DNA of 6,927 nucleotides from Flavobacteriales bacterium (GTDB lineage: Bacteria; Bacteroidota; Bacteroidia; Flavobacteriales_D; Sanyastnellaceae): the NCBI GenBank assembly GCA_947457325.1, contig CANGVU010000064.1, positions 1 through 6,927 on the forward strand, written 5' to 3'. The notes beneath the pieces are model-generated. The model did not search any database. It had not been told where the DNA came from and was given only the letters and a program-made list of their open reading frames with translations. Positions 1-6,157 of this stretch are shown in pieces; positions within the stretch are counted from its first letter, which is position 1, and every line of letters begins with the position of its first letter. The position numbers and the translations under genes were made by a program.

Positions 1-1384
1 CAAAAACTTCATTATCAATCAAAAAAGACCTACAGAGTTTTTTCAAGGATACACGGATGTCATTGTTGCGGAAGGAGCATCGGACCACGATGATGCTTTT
101 TGGGATGAGCACCGGCATTTGAAACTCACCAAAGATGAAAAGGAAATTTATCAAATGGTGGATACCCTTCAGAATATCCCATTGTTCAGTACAGTTGTCG
201 ACATCATCAATTTATTCATCAATGGATACAAGGTGATTGGCAAATTTGAATATGGACCCTATTACACGACCTACAGTTACAATCCCATCGAAGGAAATCG
301 TTTTAGAGTTGGGGGACGAACCAGCAATGAATTTTCCAAACGCATCATGTTTGATGGATACGCTGCATACGGATTGCTGGATGAAGAATGGAAATATGGA
401 GGGGGATTTCTCTGGGTAATCAATAAAAATCCAAGATTCGCGGTTGATGTCCACACCAAAAAAGACGTTGAGCAAATTGGTCAGAGTACAGGACAGTTCA
501 GAACTGATAACGTACTCACTTCGTTGTTCAGAAGAAACCCTGCCAATAAGTTGACCATGGTCAATGAATATTCCATGTTCATTGAAAAAGAATGGGTACA
601 TGGCATTTCAAACAAGCTCATCTTTAAACACCGCGAACTACAACCCATTGGTGGTTATTATCAATTCATTGAACCCCGAGTCAAGTCTTTTGTTCCCAAC
701 ATCACCAGTGCAGAAATGACACTCTCCTTGCGTTGGGCGTACAAAGAGAAATACATCTACGGAGAATTTGAACGCTTTAGTGTGGGCAGCAATTGGCCCA
801 TTGTGGAATTTGCTTACACCCGCAGCATATCAGGGCTTTTTGGCGCACAGTACAACTATGAGCGCGCTCAAGTTACCTTAAAAGACAAATGGAAATTTGG
901 ACCTTTTGGTTATATGGACATCTCCAGCCAAGCGGGAAAAATCTATGGACAGCTACCCTTTCCTTTGCTCATGATGCACCAAGGGAATGAAACTTTTTTC
1001 TACGATGAAACTTCCTACAACACCATGAACTTTTTTGAGTTCGTTTCTGACCGATGGGTCAATTTGTGGGCTACATATCATGCCGAAGGATTATTTTTGA
1101 ATAAAATTCCTGTTCTTCGCCGATTAAAATGGAGGGAGGTGGCCAGCATGAAAGCAGTTGTTGGAGGATATGACATTCGTAATGACGCTTTTTTACAAAG
1201 GGACTGGAACAACGATGGAAAAACCGATGTTTACACCTTGACAAAACCATTTTTTGAGACGGCACTTGGTGTTGAGAATATCTTCAAGGTATTGCGCGTT
1301 GATATGGTATACCGCTTGTCTTATTTGAACCACCCTGATATTTTCAAAGTTGGGTTGCGGGCTAAAGTACAATTCACCTTCTAA
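1..1384 (+). CDS. DUF5686 family outer-membrane beta-barrel protein, 3' part (5' end outside window)
   Basis: The reading frame is open from base 2 to the TAA at 1382-1384, giving 460 visible residues. No start codon is credible here: the TTG at 119 lies inside a conserved block (FWDEHR at 98-115, then LKLTKDEKEIY), so the real start is upstream of the window. Family members usually carry a signal peptide and a carboxypeptidase-regulatory-like beta-sandwich at the N terminus, which would lie outside. Visible family hallmarks are the FWDEHR...LTKDEK block, the GQLPFPLLMMHQGNETF segment (about 947-1002), NFFEFVSDRW (about 1028-1057), LNKIPVLRRLKWREVA (about 1097-1144) and ALGVENIFKVLRVD (about 1262-1303). 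Alternating aromatic and polar strands and a C-terminal phenylalanine (VQFTF) fit an outer-membrane barrel inserted by the BAM machinery. The molecular function of DUF5686 proteins is not established. An aspartate-rich loop at 1202-1228 resembles a calcium-binding loop. Family assignment is confident; function is unknown. Confidence 0.9.
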   Translation, partial: KNFIINQKRPTEFFQGYTDVIVAEGASDHDDAFWDEHRHLKLTKDEKEIYQMVDTLQNIPLFSTVVDIINLFINGYKVIGKFEYGPYYTTYSYNPIEGNRFRVGGRTSNEFSKRIMFDGYAAYGLLDEEWKYGGGFLWVINKNPRFAVDVHTKKDVEQIGQSTGQFRTDNVLTSLFRRNPANKLTMVNEYSMFIEKEWVHGISNKLIFKHRELQPIGGYYQFIEPRVKSFVPNITSAEMTLSLRWAYKEKYIYGEFERFSVGSNWPIVEFAYTRSISGLFGAQYNYERAQVTLKDKWKFGPFGYMDISSQAGKIYGQLPFPLLMMHQGNETFFYDETSYNTMNFFEFVSDRWVNLWATYHAEGLFLNKIPVLRRLKWREVASMKAVVGGYDIRNDAFLQRDWNNDGKTDVYTLTKPFFETALGVENIFKVLRVDMVYRLSYLNHPDIFKVGLRAKVQFTF

Positions 1385-1387
1385 CCC

Positions 1388-1395
1388 TATCTTAG
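1388..1395 (+). promoter_or_regulatory. Possible Bacteroidota -7 box upstream of lptB
   Basis: TATCTTAG matches the Bacteroidota housekeeping -7 consensus TAnnTTTG at all but one fixed position. It lies four bases before the lptB GTG, inside the 15-bp gap after the DUF5686 stop codon. A start site a few bases downstream would give a leaderless or nearly leaderless transcript. No TTG-type -33 element is present at the usual spacing, so a chance match is quite possible, and lptB may simply be co-transcribed with the gene before it. Confidence 0.25.
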
Positions 1396-1399
1396 CGCT

Positions 1400-2131
1400 G
1401 TGAAACTATCCGCAAATAATATCGTCAAGCAATACGGCAATCGCATTGTAGTAAACGGTGTATCCTTTGAAGTGAATCAAGGGGAAATTGTAGGATTGTT
1501 GGGGCCCAATGGAGCCGGTAAAACGACTAGCTTTTACATGGTCGTAGGATTGGTCACACCCGATTCAGGGGAAATCTTATTAGAACAGCAAAACATCACC
1601 AAGGAGCCTATGTTTCGCAGGTCTCAATTGGGCGTAGGCTACCTTCCTCAGGAGGCATCTGTATTCAGAACACTGAGCGTTGAAGACAATATCAAAGCCG
1701 TTTTGGAACTCACACCATTGACCAAAGTTGAACAATCCGAACGATTGGAGTCGTTATTAGAAGAATTTGGATTAACAGCCAGAAGGAAATACATCGGCAG
1801 CCATCTTTCGGGAGGGGAGAGACGCAGAACAGAGATTGCGCGTGCATTGGCCACCAATCCAAAATTCATTCTTTTGGACGAACCCTTTGCCGGAGTAGAT
1901 CCCATCGCGGTTGAGGACATTCAGCGCATTGTAGAGCAATTAAAAACCAAAAACATTGGTATTTTAATTACAGATCACAACGTGCAGGAAACACTTTCCA
2001 TTACAGATCGAGCTTATCTCCTATATGATGGAAAGATTTTAAAGTCAGGCACTGCCGAAGAATTGGCCGCTGATGAAATTGTTAGAAAAGTTTATTTGGG
2101 ACAAAACTTTGAGTTGAGAAGGAAGGTTTAG
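1400..2131 (+). CDS. lptB: LptB: ATP-binding subunit of the lipopolysaccharide export ABC transporter
   Basis: LptB is the cytoplasmic ATPase that, with LptF and LptG, extracts lipopolysaccharide from the inner membrane and drives it along the Lpt bridge to the outer membrane. The 243-residue protein is full length for the family. Visible motifs are Walker [10 protein letters not shown] (35-43), a Q-loop in YLPQEASVF (Q84), the ABC signature LSGGE (136-140), Walker B FILLDE with catalytic E161, the D-loop GVD (165-167) and the switch histidine H193 in TDHNV. The [18 protein letters not shown] stretch and the C-terminal VYLGQNF separate LptB from other small ABC ATPases such as LivF/LivG. The GTG at 1400 is the only usable start: the TAA at 1382-1384 is in the same frame and no other start codon lies between. 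No Shine-Dalgarno sequence precedes it. It follows the DUF5686 gene by 15 bp and is probably in the same operon. lptA, lptC, lptF and lptG are not in the window. Confidence 0.95.
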   Translation: MKLSANNIVKQYGNRIVVNGVSFEVNQGEIVGLLGPNGAGKTTSFYMVVGLVTPDSGEILLEQQNITKEPMFRRSQLGVGYLPQEASVFRTLSVEDNIKAVLELTPLTKVEQSERLESLLEEFGLTARRKYIGSHLSGGERRRTEIARALATNPKFILLDEPFAGVDPIAVEDIQRIVEQLKTKNIGILITDHNVQETLSITDRAYLLYDGKILKSGTAEELAADEIVRKVYLGQNFELRRKV

Positions 2132-2134
2132 GAC

Positions 2135-2192
2135 ATAACCGTTGAAGCTGTTCCTATTTTCACAAAGTATACCAAAAGAATTCAACCATTAT
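2135..2192. repeat. Imperfect inverted repeat filling the convergent lptB/methyltransferase gap
   Basis: Arm ATAACCGTTGAA (2135-2146) and arm TTCAACCATTAT (2181-2192) are complementary at 10 of 12 positions: a 6-bp inner stem and a 4-bp outer stem separated by a two-base mismatch, with a 34-base loop. The right arm covers the stop codon of the minus-strand methyltransferase gene; the left arm begins four bases after the lptB stop codon. The position suits a shared transcription end for two convergent genes. However, the loop is long and neither strand has a T-tract after the stem, so it is not a classical intrinsic terminator. Its role is inferred from position only. Confidence 0.35.
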
Positions 2193-3526
2193 AAATGTCT
2201 AATCCTCCACTCCTTGGGATAATGATTGGAAACCCTTCCCTTCACCATTTTAACCCAAGCCAAATCAAAACCACTCCATTGTACTATATGCCAACCACTC
2301 AATGAACTATCCTCGATTCTGAGATCCTCACCTCGCAAAATACGAAGAGCGTCATCTTCCTCTAAGGTTAAACGGGGTATTTCCACATTTGCATTACCTC
2401 CCAATATCAAACCTTGATGCGGCGTGAAAACCTGCCTATTTAGCGTCCCCAATTGAACACCAATCTGAACCATCTTGGCCACAGGTAAAACATCTTCTGG
2501 CTGAATCTGCGTGTAGAAAACCTCCCCCTTTCCATTTTGCCAATAACGCTGAATATTGTCATCTTTTACAAAAGGAATCAACGATGGCCAATCGCGTTTG
2601 TGCAGAGGCTGCCAAAACGGTTCATTGGCCAACTTAATTCTTCCTGAACTTGCATGCATTGGTTTCTGCAACACGCAACAAAAAAAACCCTCACCCATAG
2701 ATTGGTGAGGTAAAAATCGCCAAGCCGAAACGCCTTCGATTTGAATATGATTGGCTTCTTTAGGCATCACCAGTGGTTGATAACCATGCATTCCAAAATC
2801 TTCTACACACATTGAAACAATGTCTTGATTCTCCGATTCAGAGAAAGTACAAGTAGAATAAATCAAAACTCCTCCAGGAGCCAATAAGCGATAGGCCTCT
2901 TGAACCAAGGTTGTCTGTATACCAGCGCATTTAATAACCTGTTCTGGTGTCCATTCAGACCGCGCATTGGGATCTTTTCTGAACAATCCTTCACCGCTGC
3001 ATGGCGCATCCAACAAAATCAAATCCCAGCGTTCATCTCCTTTGATTTGGGTCACATCTGATTGCAATACAACGGCATTGGTCATCCCCCATTTCATAAT
3101 ATTCTCCTGTAAAACCTGGTTTCTTTTAGGATGAATTTCATTGGCATATATGACACTGTGTGGATCCAGATTTTCATGGAGCAAAATGGTCTTTCCGCCC
3201 GGTGCAGCGCACAAGTCCAGGACCATTTTGATATTCTGTTGCTTGGCAATTTGACGAACCACTGAACCTATCACCATGGAACTACTTTCCTGTGGATAAT
3301 ATTGCCCTAAATGAAATAGGGGATCCGTGGTAAATTGAGGTCGCGACTTTAGAAAAAAACCGTTGTCATAATGAACAACAGGAAGTGACCGCAATTCTTC
3401 CAATGCATTCCCCTTGACGTGCACAGAAACATGAGGTGTATTATCAATGGCCTCAACAAACGCATCTGCATCATCCTGAAACTGTTCTTGAATGCGCTGA
3501 ATAAAAAGTGGATGTAATGCAGTCAT
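2189..3526 (-). CDS. RsmF/NOP2-type RNA (cytosine-C5)-methyltransferase
   Basis: The gene encodes a predicted S-adenosylmethionine-dependent enzyme that methylates carbon 5 of a cytosine in rRNA or tRNA, acting in the cytoplasm. The 445-residue protein has an N-terminal RsmB/NOP-type segment (1-95, including FTTDPLFHLGQYYPQESSSM). A Rossmann methyltransferase core follows, with motif I LDLCAAPGGKT (103-113), NEIHPKR (129-135), motif IV DAPCSGEG with C176, and motif VI YSTC with C226. In this family the motif VI cysteine attacks the base and the motif IV cysteine assists product release; both are present. LPHQSMGEGFFCC (272-284) closes the core. A C-terminal PUA-like RNA-binding domain (about 300-445) ends in NHYPKEWRI, as in E. 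coli RsmF and its relatives. The ATG overlaps the preceding AsmA-family stop by one base (TAATG), with no Shine-Dalgarno sequence, suggesting coupled translation. RsmF methylates 16S rRNA C1407 in E. coli, but the target here cannot be read from sequence, so I assign no symbol. An N-terminal motif is altered (see findings). Confidence 0.9.
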   Translation of the reverse strand: MTALHPLFIQRIQEQFQDDADAFVEAIDNTPHVSVHVKGNALEELRSLPVVHYDNGFFLKSRPQFTTDPLFHLGQYYPQESSSMVIGSVVRQIAKQQNIKMVLDLCAAPGGKTILLHENLDPHSVIYANEIHPKRNQVLQENIMKWGMTNAVVLQSDVTQIKGDERWDLILLDAPCSGEGLFRKDPNARSEWTPEQVIKCAGIQTTLVQEAYRLLAPGGVLIYSTCTFSESENQDIVSMCVEDFGMHGYQPLVMPKEANHIQIEGVSAWRFLPHQSMGEGFFCCVLQKPMHASSGRIKLANEPFWQPLHKRDWPSLIPFVKDDNIQRYWQNGKGEVFYTQIQPEDVLPVAKMVQIGVQLGTLNRQVFTPHQGLILGGNANVEIPRLTLEEDDALRILRGEDLRIEDSSLSGWHIVQWSGFDLAWVKMVKGRVSNHYPKEWRIRHL

Positions 3527-3528
3527 TA
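3524..3528 (-). other. TAATG stop/start overlap (translational coupling junction)
   Basis: On the minus strand the TAA of the AsmA-family gene (3528-3526) shares its last A with the ATG of the methyltransferase gene (3526-3524). The bases just upstream are AT-rich and have no Shine-Dalgarno sequence. This geometry is typical of termination-reinitiation, so the methyltransferase is probably made mainly by ribosomes finishing the AsmA-family protein. Coupling is inferred; the overlap itself is directly visible. Confidence 0.8.
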
Positions 3529-6090
3529 AATACTATTGTTTTTTTTCCTTGGCCCTTGCCGTTTATTTCGTCCCAAAATAGAATCTCTGTTGGTTCGATT
3601 CTCCAATCGCTCCTGCTTTCTCTCATTTTGCTGACCATCTCTTTCTGTTCGCTTTTGTCCTCTCCTTTGAGAAATACTTTCTTTCTTGACATCCAGCCAC
3701 TTCTTTATTGACCTATCCCGTTGAGGTGATGAATCATCGAACAAAGCTTTCCATTCTTTGTCATTTTCAACTGCAAATTGTAGGTTACTCATCGGTCCCT
3801 TCATGGATATAAAAAACTTTTTGCCATCTTCAGTGGGTGCTTGATTGGGGTCTCGCAAGAGCAAATCACGCACATGGAAACCCATCAGATAGTCCATCTG
3901 GTTATCAAATGTATGGCTGGCTTTAAATACCATATTCAATGCCGACGTTTTGATTTCCATCCAGGGGATCTCTATGGTCTGTTGGGATAATGAAATGGTA
4001 TTGCGCAATGCTTCAAACTTGACCCATGAAAGCTTCTTGGCCAACAAATCCTCATCTACAAGAGGAGCAATCCATTTGTTCTTTTTTAAATAGCCGGCCA
4101 CGTCTTCCAAGACCGACCAATGAATAATCTCTCCATTACTGACATCCATGGCCATTATTCCATTGACAGAAGATCGATCCAACTTCAATTCGTTACTCAA
4201 TTGGAAGTCCAATTCTACCTCTGCATCAATCAAACCCTTCAACTGATCTGATCTGATTGCTGACTGCCCAAAATCATTGAACAATGTCATGAGCTTGGGT
4301 AAATTCACCTTTTCAATTTTTGCATTGAGATCCACTTCCCACTTTTGTGATTTCTCATTGGCAAACAATTCCAATTCTCCATTTAATTTCCCTTCAGCCA
4401 ATTCCCAATGGAAATTTTCCGCTTTGATCAATCCTTCCTGTACGGATAAATTGGTTCTGAATTTTTTCGCTTCGAACTGTTTGTAATCAAATTCATTTAC
4501 TTCACATTGCAATTGAAGATTGGTAAATGAAGGCAATCCAAAACCAGAACCTTCAGATTGAATAAAATCTTCGCCTTGAATATGATTGCTTTTTAATACA
4601 ACTGACGCGTCAATCCCTCGTTCAGGATTAAGTATCCAAGCTACAGCTTGATGCCACTGACCCGTGATATCAATATCGGAATTTTGATATTTGGCCAGAC
4701 ATTGGTGCAGAATTGCATTGTCCTCATGCAATTGCAAGAGTGCCTGGACATCGCGAATAGGATGAGGCATGGAATGCCATTGAAATTCATCCGCCTTGAT
4801 GGATACATTGCCTTCAGCCTTCCAATCCTCCCATCGCCATACGCTGTCTTCCGGATTCCATTTGCCTAAAATATTCGCTTTAAAATCCAACTGACCTTTG
4901 GACTTCAACAATGAATCCCACTTTAAAAAATCCACCACCTCTTGAATACCTGAATGCATCTCTACATCTAAATTCAACTGGGGTTTAAGCGTATTCTTAA
5001 CTTCACCTTTAATCTTCCACTGACCATTGGCCAAAGTCGCATTTAGGTGATCCACTCTCCATACGTCTTGTCCTCTTTTCAAGTCATATTTCAGTTGAAG
5101 ATCAACATTCTCCAATTCCACACCTGATTGTGGCTCTTTAACAGAACCCTCCTTCCAATTCAATGAAGCTGATATGCTAGGACTTTCCCAAGTTCCCTCT
5201 ATCAAACCTTGCATTTGAAAAGTGCCAATTGGTTCATAGGAATGAAGCACGTCTGAAATCCATCCCGGCATATTGCTCACCCATTGCTGCACTTCCACAT
5301 TCTCAGCGCTGACTTGAACACGGCATTTTTCTTTCTCGAAATCAATCCATCCATCTCCCCGAATTGGGGCATCGAGGGCTTCCAATTCAATTTGTTTCAA
5401 GGACAAAATGCCCTTGCTTTGGTTGTAAGTCACATCCCCTGAACATTCAAACGGCAAATGCTCAATGATACGCCGACCTTCTGCTGTTGCCTTCTCACAT
5501 GTACCCTTTGCGTTCACAGATAAATTGGATTCACTTGAAGAGAAATCACCCTTCCCCTTCAAGTTGTCCCAAAAAACAATTTGAAGGTAGTGACTTTTTA
5601 CATCCTCAAAACTCCATTTAACTTCTTTGAAAATGATGCGCTCCAGACGCATGGACACATCGCTAGGTGCAGATTGTCTCTTCTTAAAGACATCCCAATT
5701 GGGTCGGCCAAATCGGTCCCTCCGCATGTTCACCTCACCTTCTATCAACTTCAATTGGTGAACATGGTAATTTCCCTTCCATGCATCAATCCAATTGAAA
5801 GCCAGAGAAAATTGCTCAACGGAAATAAATGCTTTCTTGTGATCACTTGCATCTGCCATTTCCAATTGCTGAAAATTAATGGCGAGCAATGGAAAAGATG
5901 TCCAAATGGACACATCAACATTCTCATACGAAACAGGTACCGTTAATTCTTGCTTCAAAACCTCCAATGCCTTGGCAATGATCTCGTCACGATAAATCCA
6001 AACAACAGAAGAAAGCATGGTTAAAAGGAAAACAATAACGCCGAATAATAGCATCAACCAACGCAACCCTTTTCTTGCCTTTTCCTGCAT
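3526..6090 (-). CDS. AsmA-family (AsmA/TamB-like) envelope protein with a basic C-terminal tail
   Basis: This 854-residue protein is predicted to be anchored in the inner membrane by one N-terminal helix (about residues 9-32, from LRWLMLLF to SSVVWIY), with the rest in the periplasm. The segment after the anchor (VPVSYENVDVSIWTSFPLLAIN split over 51-72) is the typical AsmA-type start, in which a short helix leads into repeated beta-strands. Residues 60-770 are long alternating strands of the repeating beta-groove type, without catalytic motifs. The 640-740 region (GIMAMDVSNGEI, then IPWMEIKTSALNM, SHTFDNQMDY and LRDLL-like end) matches the AsmA C-terminal module of Bacteroidota proteins. AsmA-family members such as E. 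coli TamB, YhdP and YdbH support phospholipid transport to, and integrity of, the outer membrane; a similar role here is inferred. From about residue 776 the protein changes into a strongly charged, Arg/Lys/Gln-rich tail. The ATG at 6090 lies directly before the anchor. A Lol-type permease gene precedes it by 67 bp and an RNA methyltransferase gene overlaps its stop. Confidence 0.85.
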   Translation of the reverse strand: MQEKARKGLRWLMLLFGVIVFLLTMLSSVVWIYRDEIIAKALEVLKQELTVPVSYENVDVSIWTSFPLLAINFQQLEMADASDHKKAFISVEQFSLAFNWIDAWKGNYHVHQLKLIEGEVNMRRDRFGRPNWDVFKKRQSAPSDVSMRLERIIFKEVKWSFEDVKSHYLQIVFWDNLKGKGDFSSSESNLSVNAKGTCEKATAEGRRIIEHLPFECSGDVTYNQSKGILSLKQIELEALDAPIRGDGWIDFEKEKCRVQVSAENVEVQQWVSNMPGWISDVLHSYEPIGTFQMQGLIEGTWESPSISASLNWKEGSVKEPQSGVELENVDLQLKYDLKRGQDVWRVDHLNATLANGQWKIKGEVKNTLKPQLNLDVEMHSGIQEVVDFLKWDSLLKSKGQLDFKANILGKWNPEDSVWRWEDWKAEGNVSIKADEFQWHSMPHPIRDVQALLQLHEDNAILHQCLAKYQNSDIDITGQWHQAVAWILNPERGIDASVVLKSNHIQGEDFIQSEGSGFGLPSFTNLQLQCEVNEFDYKQFEAKKFRTNLSVQEGLIKAENFHWELAEGKLNGELELFANEKSQKWEVDLNAKIEKVNLPKLMTLFNDFGQSAIRSDQLKGLIDAEVELDFQLSNELKLDRSSVNGIMAMDVSNGEIIHWSVLEDVAGYLKKNKWIAPLVDEDLLAKKLSWVKFEALRNTISLSQQTIEIPWMEIKTSALNMVFKASHTFDNQMDYLMGFHVRDLLLRDPNQAPTEDGKKFFISMKGPMSNLQFAVENDKEWKALFDDSSPQRDRSIKKWLDVKKESISQRRGQKRTERDGQQNERKQERLENRTNRDSILGRNKRQGPRKKNNSI

Positions 6091-6094
6091 GTAA

Positions 6095-6102
6095 CGAAGT
6101 TA
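6095..6102 (-). promoter_or_regulatory. Possible Bacteroidota -7 box upstream of the AsmA-family gene
   Basis: Read on the minus strand, TAACTTCG matches TAnnTTTG except at one position and ends four bases before the ATG at 6090, the same spacing as the box before lptB. It lies in the 67-bp gap after the permease gene (6091-6157). That gap has no Shine-Dalgarno sequence, no strong hairpin and no clear TTG -33 element at normal spacing. If active, it would let the AsmA-family and methyltransferase genes be transcribed independently of the permease. The evidence is motif and position only. Confidence 0.25.
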
Positions 6103-6157
6103 GACAAAGCTTCACGAAATGATTAAAAATGACTTGGGATTTGAACACAAAACAATG

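Noticed and set aside
119..121. TTG at 119 as the start of the first gene.
   Set aside because: The frame is open to the window edge and the residues just before it (FWDEHR) belong to the conserved DUF5686 block, so translation clearly begins upstream.
212..601. Minus-strand open frame of 129 codons antisense to the DUF5686 gene.
   Set aside because: Fully inside conserved DUF5686 coding sequence, no domain or start signal; a shadow frame.
3535..3546. A-AAA-AAC slippery heptamer near the 3' end of the AsmA-family gene (minus strand), with the methyltransferase lying in the -1 frame; possible frameshift fusion.
   Set aside because: After a -1 slip the ribosome reads CAA and then a TAG at 3535-3533, so no fusion protein results. 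No stimulatory hairpin is evident, and the A-run is explained by two lysine codons and an asparagine codon.
3508..3711. Plus-strand frame encoding a hydrophobic, membrane-like small protein opposite the AsmA tail and the start of the methyltransferase.
   Set aside because: Hydrophobic codons on this strand are simply the complement of the Arg/Lys/Glu/Gln codons of the AsmA tail; no independent support.
5581..5946. Plus-strand open frame of 121 codons antisense to the AsmA-family gene.
   Set aside because: It lies wholly inside a well-supported gene, has no recognisable domain, and its composition is that expected from the complement of the AsmA coding sequence.
6096..6113. Short hairpin (GAAG...CTTC type) in the gap before the AsmA-family gene, as a possible terminator or attenuator.
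   Set aside because: Only about four firm base pairs, no following T-tract, and it overlaps the promoter-like box; too weak to call.
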